Below, in pieces: positions 17,301-25,473 of a stretch of DNA of 64,000 nt. The stretch's first letter is position 1. Each line of letters starts with the position of its first letter. This DNA comes from Pararhodobacter oceanensis (lineage in GTDB: Bacteria > Pseudomonadota > Alphaproteobacteria > Rhodobacterales > Rhodobacteraceae): assembly GCF_003076755.1 (NCBI RefSeq), contig NZ_QDKM01000006.1, forward strand, positions 1-64,000, written 5' to 3'. The translations under genes were made by a program, and so were the position numbers. The notes under the pieces are model-generated. The model had not been told where the DNA came from and searched no databases. It saw nothing but the letters and a program-made list of their open reading frames with translations.

Positions 17301-17458
17301 ACCGGCCGGTCAACATCGGGCATCTCGCGGACATCGACACCGGTCAGCGCGGCGAGACCGGCAATCAGGATCAACAGATTGATAACAATGCCGAAAATAG
17401 GTCGCGAGACAAAGAGATCGGCGATCCCTTTGCCCGCCTTGGTTATCGTCCCGCTCAT
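14363..17458 (-). CDS. RND efflux pump inner-membrane permease (AcrB/HAE1-like)
   Basis: 1031 residues, standard for the hydrophobe/amphiphile RND family. It has one N-terminal transmembrane helix, a large periplasmic loop (about 35-330), a block of five helices, a second periplasmic loop and the last helices. The proton-relay signature GMVVDDAIVVIENI is present in the fourth helix, so coupling residues are intact. The N-terminal MPDVDRPVLSVRTTYEGAVPSTVDQEVTQ is the porter-domain start. The start overlaps the upstream adaptor gene by 4 bases (ATGA), so the pump is translated as a unit. No outer-membrane factor or regulator is adjacent. Substrates cannot be deduced. Confidence 0.92.
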   Translation of the reverse strand: MSGTITKAGKGIADLFVSRPIFGIVINLLILIAGLAALTGVDVREMPDVDRPVLSVRTTYEGAVPSTVDQEVTQVLEAALSALEGLSYMESSSSTGSSRITIDLSEGTNVDVAANEAREIVAATQRQLPDDIDDPRVTKADTNADAIIRLALLGDASLDSLTALAEGAIYDRLSAIDGIAEVTVQGSRANEFRVTLDMAALLSRNLTIFDVSNALTALRDNTPLGSLETDAQTLALRVGNAEVTTEMIGQIPINAHTRVADVAFVRVTPEDSGFYTRVNGQSAVSLSITRQSVGNTLSISQQVGEAVEELRATLPEGVELLVTSDDGTFIEGSINEVVRSIGLATLIVIAVIFAFLRSARATIIPAVTIPVALVGTIGAIWITGFSVNTISLLALVLATGMVVDDAIVVIENIVRKRKDGMGAFAAAAAGANEVFFAVISTTATLAAVFIPISFLPGQAGGVFSEFGFVLAFAVTLSSITALTLAPVMAAFLDPGKPDAKAATTRKPGWLARGFDRVMDWSIRTPLVVLATAGGLVIIALGAASTLSSSVTPAEDRGFFLIFARGASDTTTEYVDTQTALVEEILTPFRESGEVAAVQSIIGVGGGTAAFIIVRLPDWDTRDRSQAEIMGDINSELAAVPGIMVFGRSTNSLNIRGAGRGLQFAVTGSNIEAMIEAADQLVAVMEGNAAFVNPQLSGDSVQHQFEVHVDPDMASVFGLTESEISRTISAMVRGVTAVSVFSDDTEVDVRVVPGGPPINDTYDLESIYLRLPAGGYVPLSSAASLSSTVSQSSISRQGGSLAVSVQANLGPGVDLGTAMGALSEIADQTLPDGMGIIFTGEAATLSDSQSGMIMVFGVAFLVVFLVLAAQFESFASAVVIMLTVPFGLAAALMAISITGGSLNYYSQIGLVMLIGVMAKNGILIVEFANQLREAGQDIDSAIRDALRLRIRPVMMTMVSTVFGGLPLVMTSGAGAEARIAVGWVIVGGLGFATVFTLFLTPIFYRWIAVWGAAPGMAVKRLQSERSSQSPAE

Positions 17459-18684
17459 GTCGGTGCCTCGGCACCGGCACGCCGCCGCGCCCCATCCCGC
17501 ATGCCACCACGTGGCCCATCTCCGGCGCCATCCGGCGTTGCAATCCGCGCACCGGCGCGCAGTTTATGCGCGCCCTCCGTGACCACCGGCGTGCCCTCGG
17601 CAATCTCGCCGTCGATCCAGACCGTGGTGTTGCGCCGGTAAAGGATCGTCACCGGCACCTGCACAGCGACGCCGCCCTCATCGACCCAGACACTGGACCC
17701 GGCGCGCGACCATGTGATCGCGGTCGAGGGCAGGGCGGGCAAAGGTGCGCTTTCATGGATCAGGCTGATCGAAAACGTCATTCCGGGCCACAAGACACCG
17801 TCGGGGTTGTCGATCCGCGCGCGTACGGTGACGCTGCGGGTGACACTGTCGATGCGGCTGTCAAAGGACACAATCTCGGCGTCAAACACCCGTCCGGTAA
17901 AGCTGGAGGTCCGCGCCAGCACCTCGCGCGCCTCGCCAAGCAGCGAGATCGCCCGCTCCGGCAGTTCGAATTCCAGCAGCAGCGCGTCCGCCTGATCAAT
18001 GCTCGCCACCACGGTATTGGCGGTGAGCACATCGCCGATCTCCACGCGGCTCAGGCTCAGGCGTCCGGCAATCGGCGCGCGGATGATCCGGTCATCCAGC
18101 GCCACCTGCGCCAGCCCGACCGCGGCCTCGGCCAGACGCTGCTCGACCCGCGCCTCCGAAAGCGCCACCTCGCTGACCGAGGAATTGCCCCGCGCCTGCA
18201 ACTGCTCGTAACGGCTGACGGTTTCGCGCGCGACATCGAGATTGGCCTGCGCGATCTCGAGGTTCAATTGCTGCGTGCGCGCATCCAGCCGCAGCAGCAC
18301 TTCGCCCGCTTCGACATCGCGATTACTCGCCAGATGGCTCTCGATCACCGTGCCGGCGGTGCTGCTTACTACATCGGCGCTGCGCAGGGCGCTGGCGGTG
18401 CCGATGGCCTGCAGGATGGTTTCAAATGGCAGCATCTCGAGCGGCGTTGTCACCACCGTGGTCGCACGCCCGCCACCCCGTCCACCACCTGGTCCGCCAC
18501 CCGGCCCACCACCGGGTCGGCCGCCCGCACCACGCGCCGCCTGAGGGGCGCCGCCGCTGGCCGAAGGCTCCGCCTCGGGGCTCTGCCCGATCAGCGCGGC
18601 AACGGGTGTCGGCACCCCGAAGGTCGCCGCATAGGCACCCGCGATAATCGCGATCGCCATAATGAGATTGAGCAGTTTCCGCAT
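17455..18684 (-). CDS. RND efflux periplasmic adaptor (membrane fusion protein) with Gly-Pro-rich linker
   Basis: 409 residues. An N-terminal membrane anchor or signal (residues 3-25) is followed by a low-complexity linker at about 52-73 made of GGGP and GGGR units. Then come the lipoyl/barrel-sandwich half motifs (SSTAGTVIESHLASNRDVEAGEVLLRLD and IRAPIAGRLSLSRVEIGDVL), a helical hairpin between them, and a beta-barrel with VTRSVTVRARIDNPDGVLWPGM. It links the permease encoded just downstream to an outer-membrane channel. The glycine-rich linker is unusual for the family and is encoded by near-tandem 12-base units around 18468-18538. The C-terminus is Arg/Gly-rich. It is first in the pump operon. 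Confidence 0.9.
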   Translation of the reverse strand: MRKLLNLIMAIAIIAGAYAATFGVPTPVAALIGQSPEAEPSASGGAPQAARGAGGRPGGGPGGGPGGGRGGGRATTVVTTPLEMLPFETILQAIGTASALRSADVVSSTAGTVIESHLASNRDVEAGEVLLRLDARTQQLNLEIAQANLDVARETVSRYEQLQARGNSSVSEVALSEARVEQRLAEAAVGLAQVALDDRIIRAPIAGRLSLSRVEIGDVLTANTVVASIDQADALLLEFELPERAISLLGEAREVLARTSSFTGRVFDAEIVSFDSRIDSVTRSVTVRARIDNPDGVLWPGMTFSISLIHESAPLPALPSTAITWSRAGSSVWVDEGGVAVQVPVTILYRRNTTVWIDGEIAEGTPVVTEGAHKLRAGARIATPDGAGDGPRGGMRDGARRRAGAEAPT

Positions 18685-18860
18685 CGGAATAAGCGCCTTT
18701 GGCCAGAGTGGTCCTGAGGTTATACGCGATCGCGCGCGGTTTCCGTCGAGGTTTATGCAACATCCTCAAAAAGTCTAGCCGATTGCCGGTTGATTGACGG
18801 TTGATTAACGCGGCTGTGATAGGCGGCGGCGCGATCCGCGGCGCTTTGCCCCGCGCCCCC

Positions 18861-19721
18861 TCAGGTGTCGTCAGACAGCGCCGAGGGGATCAGATCACCC
18901 AGCCCCATGGCGCGGTTATAGGCGTCAAACCCCAGCCGCGGCACCTCGGCGGGCAGACGTCCGGCGGTTTGCATCTGCTGGTAAACGTCGCGCAACAGGC
19001 TCGAGACCGCAAGCAGCGCCGAGACCGGATAAATCGCCAGTGCAAACCCCATTTCCGACAGTTCCGCCGCCGAAAGATAGGGCGTTTTGCCGTCCTCGAC
19101 CATATTCGCCACCAGCGGCACGCCTTTGAAATGCGCGGCCACGCGCTGCAATTCCGCCAGTGACTGCGGCGCCTCGATGAACAGTATATCCGCGCCCGCC
19201 TGCAGGAACGCCTCGCCGCGCCGCAGGGCCTCGTCCAGCCCATGGGGCGCGCGGGCATCGGTGCGGGCCATGATCAGGAACTCGGGCGAGCACCGCGCGG
19301 CCACGGCGGCGGCGATCTTGGCGGCGGCGTCCTCAATCCCGATCACCGCTTTCGAGGCCATATGCCCGCAACGCTTGGGAAAAACCTGATCCTCAAGCTG
19401 GATACAGGCCACTCCCGCCTGCTCATAAAGCCGCACCAGCCGCGCCACATTCAGCACCCCGCCATGGCCGGTATCACCGTCCGCAATCAGCGGCAGCGGC
19501 GCCGCGGCCTCGGCCAATGCGCGCGCCCGCTCGGCCATTTCGGTGGCGCTCATCAAGCCGATATCCGGCATCCCGAGGCTCGCCCCCGAGACCCCGAAAC
19601 CGGTCATATACAGCGCCTCGAACCCCGCCTGCGCTGCCAGCCGCGCCGATACCCCGTCATAGACCCCCGGCGCCATCAGCGTCGGCCCCTGCGTGAGCCG
19701 CTGTTTCAACGAGATCGGCAT
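18861..19721 (-). CDS. Isocitrate lyase/PEP mutase superfamily enzyme (2,3-dimethylmalate/2-methylisocitrate lyase type)
   Basis: 286 residues, the length of PrpB/dimethylmalate lyase/oxaloacetase-type members. The Mg site is seen in LIADGDTGHGG (D81, D83) and the catalytic flexible loop in FPKRCGH (C118), which lyases have and which PEP mutase lacks, so C-C bond cleavage of a 2-hydroxy or 2-oxo dicarboxylate is likely. It is the last gene of the leftward operon, 8 bases after the alpha/beta hydrolase gene. E. barkeri nicotinate fermentation ends with 2,3-dimethylmalate lyase of this same family, which is a possible but unproven link to the island at 2-14 kb. Exact substrate unknown. Confidence 0.8.
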   Translation of the reverse strand: MPISLKQRLTQGPTLMAPGVYDGVSARLAAQAGFEALYMTGFGVSGASLGMPDIGLMSATEMAERARALAEAAAPLPLIADGDTGHGGVLNVARLVRLYEQAGVACIQLEDQVFPKRCGHMASKAVIGIEDAAAKIAAAVAARCSPEFLIMARTDARAPHGLDEALRRGEAFLQAGADILFIEAPQSLAELQRVAAHFKGVPLVANMVEDGKTPYLSAAELSEMGFALAIYPVSALLAVSSLLRDVYQQMQTAGRLPAEVPRLGFDAYNRAMGLGDLIPSALSDDT

Positions 19722-19729
19722 ATCGGCCC

Positions 19730-20917
19730 CTAAAGCGATGAGGTCAGGCCGGTCTGCGCCAGCCAGCCGGAAATCAGATCAAGGCATTCCTGCAGCTTTT
19801 CGGGCTGGCCCTTATAGTAATGCGTCGCGCCCTTGATCACATGCATCTCGCGCCGCGTCTGCGCCGCCGCCTCATAGACCATCCGGCTGTGCGAGGCCGG
19901 CGCCCCGTCATCGGCGCTATTCTCGATCACCATCAGGGGCACCGAGATCTTCGCGGCGCTGACCACCGCGTCGCAGCGACTGTCATCCACCGACCATTGC
20001 GACAGCCAACTGCGCAGGCTGGAATAGCGGCCAATTCCCACCGGATTGACATTCGCCGCCTCGGGATTGCCCAGATAGCAGGTCTGCGGCACACGGTCGT
20101 TGGGATCGACATTCGGATCGAGCCAGCGCAGATCGGCCATCGTCCGATGGGTGACAAAACTCCGCTCGAACTCGGCCCCGCCCGCAGCGTTCAGCCGCTC
20201 CAGCTCGTCGCGCGCCCAAGCGGTGATCCTGCGCATCCGCGCCAGTTGCGCAGCGCGGAATGTGGCAATGAAATCAGCCGAATAGGGCGGCGGCGGCGCG
20301 CCCATCGGGTCATAGATATCCAGCTCGGGATCGCGGGTATAGGGATCGGATTCGTCGATCACCGACGGGTCGAGCCATTCGCTGAGCGTGCGCGCGCGGC
20401 TGGCATGGGCGGCGACCATCATCACCCCGTCGGCCGGGATCAACCCCGCCTGCGTCAGATCATAGAGATCGCCCGCCGGCGTATGGGTGATATCGGGGCT
20501 CTCGGCCTGCGACTGGTAGAACAGCGACAGCGAGGCGCCCCCCGACCAGCCCAGCAGCACGACTTTTTCATAGCCCAGCACGTTCTTGGCGTGGTCGATA
20601 TAGGCGCCCATATCGCGGGCCACTTTCTCCATGATCAGGCTGGCATCGAACCGCGCATAGCGACTGTTGCCGCAGATCACATGAAACCCCGCCTCGGCCA
20701 GCGCAATCGGCACCGGCAGCAATTGCAGCGTCGTCGCCGGATGCATGATCAGCAACACGGTTTTCGCCGCCACCCCCTCGGGGCGCAGCAATTGCCCCTC
20801 AAGATTAACCATGCCTTGGGTGCCGACAAACCCGTAAGTCTCGGCGTTTTTCAACGCTTCGGGATACTGGATAATCAGCGGCAGACGGGTGAACTTGTGT
20901 TTTTGCCGGTCGGTCAT
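19730..20917 (-). CDS. Alpha/beta hydrolase family protein
   Basis: 395 residues, cytoplasmic (no signal). The nucleophile elbow is GWSGG at 123-127 (S125), the oxyanion region is MHPATT, and a C-terminal SADDGAP and THYYKG supply the expected Asp and His, so the catalytic triad looks complete. A long insertion (about residues 135-290) forms a cap. The N-terminal part EGQLLRPEG and HPATTLQLLPVPIALAEAGFHVICGNSRYARF is typical of esterases of this group. The gene lies between the TRAP permease (6-base gap) and the lyase gene, so it probably de-esterifies or cleaves the imported compound. The substrate is unknown. Confidence 0.75.
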   Translation of the reverse strand: MTDRQKHKFTRLPLIIQYPEALKNAETYGFVGTQGMVNLEGQLLRPEGVAAKTVLLIMHPATTLQLLPVPIALAEAGFHVICGNSRYARFDASLIMEKVARDMGAYIDHAKNVLGYEKVVLLGWSGGASLSLFYQSQAESPDITHTPAGDLYDLTQAGLIPADGVMMVAAHASRARTLSEWLDPSVIDESDPYTRDPELDIYDPMGAPPPPYSADFIATFRAAQLARMRRITAWARDELERLNAAGGAEFERSFVTHRTMADLRWLDPNVDPNDRVPQTCYLGNPEAANVNPVGIGRYSSLRSWLSQWSVDDSRCDAVVSAAKISVPLMVIENSADDGAPASHSRMVYEAAAQTRREMHVIKGATHYYKGQPEKLQECLDLISGWLAQTGLTSSL

Positions 20918-20923
20918 AGCGGA

Positions 20924-22222
20924 TCAATTCATCATATTGGGAAGGAACAAAGACAGCGCCGGAAACGCCAACAGCAGCGCCAACCGCAGGAAATCGGCGG
21001 CGATAAAGGGGATCACCCCGCGATAGATCGTGCGGATCTGCATCTCGGGCACGACGCTGGCCAGAACAAAGATATTCATCCCCACCGGCGGCGTGATCAG
21101 GCTGATTTCGGTGACCACCACGATGATGATGCCAAACCAGATCGGGTCCAGCCCGTAGAATTGCACCAGCGGAAAGAACACCGGAATCGTCAGCAATATC
21201 ATCGAAATACTGTCAAGGATCATGCCCAACACCAGATAGGCCAGAATGATCAGCGCCATCACCAGCCAGACCGGATAGCCATTGCCAGCGACGAATTCGC
21301 CGATCTGGCGCGGCATGCCGGTCATATTCAGAAAGTTGGAAAACACGAAGGCGCCGATCAACACCACGATCAGCGTCGCCGACATCACCGCGGTCTCGTA
21401 GAACACATCGACCAACTGGCCAAAGCCGATGGTGCGGCGGAACAGGGTCGACAAAAGCGCCCCGAAGGCGCCGACGCCCGCCGCCTCATTCGGGGTGAAC
21501 AGGCCAAAATATATCCCGCCGATGACCAGCGCGAACAGCAAGACGATCTCCCAGACACCCAGCAACGCGCTCCATTTCTCGCGCCAGCTGACCACCGGAC
21601 CGGCCGGCCCCGCCTGCGGTGCGCGGCGCACGACGAATGTCACCGCGAGGTTATACATCACGATGCCCATCACTCCCGGGATCACCCCGGCGATGAACAG
21701 CGCCGCGATATCGGTCTGGGTCAACACGCCATACAGCACCATGATCACGCTCGGCGGGATCAGGATGCCCAAAGTGCCGCCCGCCGCAATCGCTCCGGCG
21801 GAAAGTTCGGGCGAATAGCCGAGCCGTTTCATCTGTGGCACGGCGATTTTCGCCATCGTCGCGGTGGTCGCCAGCGATGAGCCGCAGACCGCCGAAAACC
21901 CCGCACAGGAGACAATCGTCGCCCGCGCCAGACCGCCGGGCCGATGCCCCAACCAGGCATAGGTCGCATCATACAAACGCCCCGAGAGGCCCGAACGCGA
22001 GATCAGATTGCCCATCAACAGGAACAGCGGGATCACCAGCAGCGAATAATCCTGCGTGGTGTGGATCGTCGCCTGCGCCGCCGAGATGAACGAGGGCCGC
22101 CAGCCGATCACCAGTCCAAAGCCGACCAGCCCGACCAGCATCATCGCAAAGGCAATCGGCACCCGCAAAAAGATCAGCAAGAGCAGCGCGGCAAATCCGA
22201 GAAAGGCGTCAATCATCGGCAC
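20924..22222 (-). CDS. dctM: TRAP transporter large permease, DctM family (second system)
   Basis: 432 residues, about 12 transmembrane segments. It has DctM signatures: LVIPLFLLMGNLISRSGLSGRLYDA, the hairpin GGTLGILIPPSVIMVLYGVLTQTDIAALF, FTPNEAAGVGA, and LGMILDSISMILLTIPVFFPL. It overlaps the end of the dctQ gene by 14 bases. The system is followed in the same operon by a hydrolase and a lyase, so it probably imports a carboxylate or ester that these degrade. Confidence 0.9.
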   Translation of the reverse strand: MPMIDAFLGFAALLLLIFLRVPIAFAMMLVGLVGFGLVIGWRPSFISAAQATIHTTQDYSLLVIPLFLLMGNLISRSGLSGRLYDATYAWLGHRPGGLARATIVSCAGFSAVCGSSLATTATMAKIAVPQMKRLGYSPELSAGAIAAGGTLGILIPPSVIMVLYGVLTQTDIAALFIAGVIPGVMGIVMYNLAVTFVVRRAPQAGPAGPVVSWREKWSALLGVWEIVLLFALVIGGIYFGLFTPNEAAGVGAFGALLSTLFRRTIGFGQLVDVFYETAVMSATLIVVLIGAFVFSNFLNMTGMPRQIGEFVAGNGYPVWLVMALIILAYLVLGMILDSISMILLTIPVFFPLVQFYGLDPIWFGIIIVVVTEISLITPPVGMNIFVLASVVPEMQIRTIYRGVIPFIAADFLRLALLLAFPALSLFLPNMMN

Positions 22223-22727
22223 CGCCCGATATTGGCAAGGGGGCGCGCAGGGCGATCACGAATTGCCCCGCAAGGATCAGCGCGGTCAGCGCAATCGACC
22301 CCGCCGCCAGCAGCGAAAACGGCCCCAGCGGCACCCGCAGGAACATCGTCGCCTCGCCATAGCGCATCGAGCCAAAGGCCTTTTGCGCGACATAAAAACT
22401 CAGCGCACCCAGCGTCACCGCGCAAAGCAGACAGACCGCCGCATCCAGCATCCGCCGCGCCCGCACTCCCAAGCCCGAGTCGATCAGCCCGACGGTAATG
22501 TGCACCCCCTGCAGCGTCGCCTCCGGCAGGCCAAGGAAAAACAGCACCATCAGCAACAGGCCGGTGACCTCATAGGCGCTGCGCAGCGGGCTGTCGAAAA
22601 TATCGCGCCCGATCACGTCAATCACGGTGATCATCATCAGCGCAAAAAGCACCAGCGCAAGGCCGGTTCTCAGCAACCTGCGGGGCCAGTCACCCCGCAG
22701 ATTGTCACTCTGGTTCGCCGCGGCCAT
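22209..22727 (-). CDS. dctQ: TRAP transporter small permease, DctQ family (second system)
   Basis: 172 residues with four predicted transmembrane helices (about 18-40, 55-76, 92-112 and 132-155). The pattern IDVIGRDIFDSPLRSAYEVTGLLLMVLFFLGLPEATLQGVHITVGL is the normal DctQ core. It starts 10 bases after the binding-protein gene and runs into dctM. Unlike the other transporter operons in this window, no hairpin separates it from the binding-protein gene. Confidence 0.85.
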   Translation of the reverse strand: MAAANQSDNLRGDWPRRLLRTGLALVLFALMMITVIDVIGRDIFDSPLRSAYEVTGLLLMVLFFLGLPEATLQGVHITVGLIDSGLGVRARRMLDAAVCLLCAVTLGALSFYVAQKAFGSMRYGEATMFLRVPLGPFSLLAAGSIALTALILAGQFVIALRAPLPISGGADD

Positions 22728-22737
22728 TCAGCCGCCC

Positions 22738-23775
22738 CTATTCGGCAAGTTCGGCATTGAGCCGCGCAACCTCGTCGCGGTAAGCGGCCAAAGCGGCGCG
22801 CCCGTCAACGCCCAGATTGGCGGCGTTTTCAAACCATTCCTCTTCGATCGGGGCAAAGGCGGCTTCGATCTCGGCGCGGAATTCCGGTGACATATCAACC
22901 ACGTCGACGCCTTCCTCCGCGACATACTCACGCCCCGCCGCATCGCCGACATCCCATGACCGGCCAATCAGCCGCGCCCCGGATTCGCCCGAGATCTCCA
23001 TGATCGCGGCCTGATCCTCGGCTGAGATTTCGGCCCATGCCTCACGGTTGATCGCAAAGTGGAACACGAAGTTATACAGCCCGCCGGGCACATCGGTGGT
23101 ATAGGGCAGATAGCGCGCCAGAGACATATCGCGCACCGCATTATAGGGCACGAAAATCCCGTCAACGATGCCGCTCGAAATCACCTGCGAGACCTCGGTA
23201 AAGGGCACCGACATCGCCACCGCCCCCAGCGAATCCGCCAGTTGCCCGATGGTGTCACCGGGCACCCGCATCTTCAGCCCCTCAAGATCGGCGGCGCTGA
23301 TCACCGGCCGTTCCGAGTTATGGATCATCCCCGGCCCATGGGTGGACACGGTGACCACAACGACCTCGTCATTCTCGCCCGCGGCGGCCAGATATTCTTG
23401 GTAAATGCGCCAATAGGCGACCGAATTTGCCTCGGCGGAATCGCCCAGAAACGGCAGTTCGGCGACACGGTGCAGCACGAAAGGCCGCTGCTGGATGCCG
23501 GGCGAATAATAGCCCGCATCCATCACGCGGTCGCGGATCAGATCATGAAACACCACCGGCGAGCCCGGCGGCGAGGCCAGAAATTCGACCTGCACGCGGC
23601 CCTCGGTGGCCTCTTCGACCATCTCGCCCCAGACAAAAGTGCCATCGCGGTTAAAGTCGGCCTCGGCGCTGCCATACCAGCCAAATCTGAGCGTTGTGTC
23701 GGCGCCCGCTGCGGATGTAAACGTGAACATTTGCATCCCGAAAAAAAGCCCGGCTAGGGCAAATCGCGTATTCAT
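22738..23775 (-). CDS. dctP: TRAP transporter solute-binding protein, DctP family (second system)
   Basis: 345 residues from the ATG at 23775, chosen because AGGGAGG sits 7 bases upstream; a longer open frame has no ribosome site. The signal peptide is about residues 1-25 (MNTRFALAGLFFGMQMFTFTSAAGA). The mature part has the DctP core with AADLEGLKMRVPGDTIGQLADSLGAVAMSVPFTEVSQVISSGIVDGIFVPYNAV, including the ligand-binding Arg region. It is first in a five-gene leftward operon (dctP-dctQ-dctM-hydrolase-lyase). Ligand unknown. Confidence 0.87.
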   Translation of the reverse strand: MNTRFALAGLFFGMQMFTFTSAAGADTTLRFGWYGSAEADFNRDGTFVWGEMVEEATEGRVQVEFLASPPGSPVVFHDLIRDRVMDAGYYSPGIQQRPFVLHRVAELPFLGDSAEANSVAYWRIYQEYLAAAGENDEVVVVTVSTHGPGMIHNSERPVISAADLEGLKMRVPGDTIGQLADSLGAVAMSVPFTEVSQVISSGIVDGIFVPYNAVRDMSLARYLPYTTDVPGGLYNFVFHFAINREAWAEISAEDQAAIMEISGESGARLIGRSWDVGDAAGREYVAEEGVDVVDMSPEFRAEIEAAFAPIEEEWFENAANLGVDGRAALAAYRDEVARLNAELAE

Positions 23776-23916
23776 AGAATCCTCCCTGGATTTAATGTCA
23801 TGCGGGCGAAGCCGCGCTCTGGTCAAAATATGATCGTCTCTATCACTGGCGCGGGTGGCGGAAACTGCCGGTCCATTGATCTTTATCTGCATTCGACACC
23901 CCGCCCGTCGCGGCGT

Positions 23917-24441
23917 TCATTCCGCGAGTTTCGCCATCAAATGACGCGGCGCCCGCTTGGTCTTGGTCCATTCTTCCAGCATCGGCGCCGAAATGTCATG
24001 CAATTTTTTGGCCAGCTCATCCGAGAGCGTGCGATAGGCCAGCTCGAGCCGGTGACCGTTGGGATCGAAGAAATAGATCGAATGGCAAATCTTGTGATCG
24101 GTCGGTCCGACCACCTCGACGCCCATCGCTTCCAGCCGGGATTTGGCGGTGTTCAGGTCGTCCAGACTGCCGACATCCATCGCCAGATGCTGCACCCATT
24201 CCGGCGTGTTCGGGTCGCGGCCCATCTCGTTTTCTTCGGGCAGTTCAAAAAACGCGACATGGCTGCCATCGGGCAGTTGAAAGAAGATATGCATGAAGGG
24301 TGCGGATTCGCCGGTGGTCGGGTTTTCATCCTCGGCAACCGCAAAGGTATAGGACATGCCCAGTGCTTTTTCGTAAAAGTCGACGGTCTCTTTCGCGTCT
24401 TTGCAGCGGTAGGCCACATGGTGAATCGACTGCGGTAACAT
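23917..24441 (-). CDS. VOC superfamily protein (glyoxalase/bleomycin-resistance/dioxygenase fold)
   Basis: 174 residues, one VOC module of two beta-alpha-beta-beta-beta units plus a C-terminal helix. Possible metal ligands are the His of SIHHVAY (residues 6-12), the His of VQHLAMDV and the Glu of HRLELAY near residue 137, the pattern seen in glyoxalase-type and small extradiol-type members. The start is supported by GGGAG before ATG. About 40 bases upstream is a near-perfect copy of the palindrome found in the phthalate dioxygenase promoter, so it may belong to the same regulon. It is not long enough for a classical two-module ring-cleavage dioxygenase. Reaction unknown. Confidence 0.75.
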   Translation of the reverse strand: MLPQSIHHVAYRCKDAKETVDFYEKALGMSYTFAVAEDENPTTGESAPFMHIFFQLPDGSHVAFFELPEENEMGRDPNTPEWVQHLAMDVGSLDDLNTAKSRLEAMGVEVVGPTDHKICHSIYFFDPNGHRLELAYRTLSDELAKKLHDISAPMLEEWTKTKRAPRHLMAKLAE

Positions 24442-24481
24442 CAGTTTCTCCCTTACTGATATGGTTCTCGATTTGATAATA

Positions 24482-24493
24482 TTCGATATCTAA
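24482..24493. promoter_or_regulatory. Candidate operator TTCGATATCTAA
   Basis: Matches 11 of 12 positions of the perfect palindrome TTAGATATCTAA at 33167-33178. It lies 41-52 bases upstream of the VOC gene start, a typical repressor position. Confidence 0.5.
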
Positions 24494-24789
24494 GAAGTAG
24501 CAAAGATTTTTATCTGGAACGGTGGAATTTCTTGTAGAATGTTGATGTGGCGCGTGAAAATCTGACGTGGCAGCAAAGGGCAGGGGCGCGGGTTGTGGTG
24601 GCCAGTATGATTCGAACAGGGGTTTCCGGCAAGAATTTTGCCGGAGTTTGCGCCAGTCTTCCGGCTGCCCTGCCGCGGGTCGCGCGGTATTTTGCAGCCG
24701 CGACCCAAGCAACACCAAAGGGGTTTTCTCGACAATTTTATCAATTTCCCCGCGCCGCCGGTTGCGCCGAACCGTCCCCACGCCATAGC

Positions 24790-24801
24790 TTAGATATCAA
24801 A
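24790..24801. promoter_or_regulatory. Candidate operator TTAGATATCAAA
   Basis: Matches 11 of 12 positions of the palindrome at 33167-33178. It lies about 80 bases upstream of the FMN-reductase start. With the two other sites it defines a possible regulon covering the VOC, FMN-reductase and phthalate genes. Confidence 0.45.
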
Positions 24802-24881
24802 ACTTACCGGTGTCAGGCCAAGCGTCAGACCCCGTGCCCGACCCCGCAGATCCCAGTTTCCAGACCCTTAGGAGTGTTTCG

Positions 24882-25436
24882 ATGACCATCATTGCGCTGG
24901 CCGCCTCAAGCCGCGACCAATCCTTGAATGTCGCCTTGCTCGACGTGATCCTCACCGCGCTCGACGGCGCCGCCGGACAGGTCGAACGGGTGGATTACAG
25001 GCTTTTCGAGGACACGCCGCAGTATTCCGCCCGCCGCGAGGCGGCAGAGGGCCCGCCGCAGGGGATGAAAGACCTTGCCGATAAAATAAGCGCCGCCGAC
25101 GGTTTGATATTCGTCACACCGGAATACAACCACGCGATTCCCGGCAGTTTTAAAAACGGCATCGACTGGTTGAGCCGTATCTCGGTTACCCTGATGGCGG
25201 TGAAACCGACGCTGATCGGCGGCGCCTCGGCCTCGCCCTACGGCGCATGGCGCGGGATGAAATCGCTGCGGCCAAGCATTGAACTCTTGGGTGCGTTGAC
25301 AATGCCCTATATGATCTCGATGAGTGGTGTCGGGTCAAAAGCGGATATCGAGGCCCGGTTTCAAGACCCGATGGCGCGGGTGCGGATCGACGCGGCCTTG
25401 AACGCATTCCGCGGACAAATGGCGGCAAAGCAATGA
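24882..25436 (+). CDS. NADPH-dependent FMN reductase (ChrR/quinone-reductase type)
   Basis: 184 residues, a flavodoxin-like fold protein. The FMN phosphate loop is LAASSRDQSLN near the N-terminus. The family signature TPEYNHAIPGSFKNGIDWLSR at about residues 76-96 is complete, followed by GGASASPYGAWRGMKSLR. Members reduce FMN, quinones or chromate with NAD(P)H in the cytosol and often support oxygenases or detoxify quinones made in aromatic catabolism. I chose the ATG at 24882, which has GGAG 7 bases upstream, over an upstream in-frame start. It stands alone between the VOC gene (divergent) and the LacI gene (same strand). Confidence 0.85.
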   Translation: MTIIALAASSRDQSLNVALLDVILTALDGAAGQVERVDYRLFEDTPQYSARREAAEGPPQGMKDLADKISAADGLIFVTPEYNHAIPGSFKNGIDWLSRISVTLMAVKPTLIGGASASPYGAWRGMKSLRPSIELLGALTMPYMISMSGVGSKADIEARFQDPMARVRIDAALNAFRGQMAAKQ

Positions 25437-25473
25437 CTTACCGCAAGCGTATTTAGCGCTGCGCATACGCCGC

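Larger units (their letters stand above)
24442..24881. other. Intergenic control region between VOC and FMN-reductase genes
   Basis: 440 bases separating two divergent genes. It has an AT-rich segment at 24450-24545, two copies of a GATATC-centred motif (24482-24493 and 24790-24801, listed separately), and a perfect hairpin CCGGCAA-gaatt-TTGCCGG at 24626-24644. A minus-strand frame runs through it but extends past the ribosome site of the VOC gene and has no start signal, so I do not call a gene here. Confidence 0.5.

Noticed and set aside
24600-24650. A TTCGAAT/GTTCGAATC stretch (minus strand) followed by ...GGCCACCA that resembles the T-loop and 3' end of a tRNA
   Set aside because: The T-stem would have only two base pairs and no matching 5' acceptor strand or anticodon arm is found upstream within 95 bases, so it is not a tRNA.
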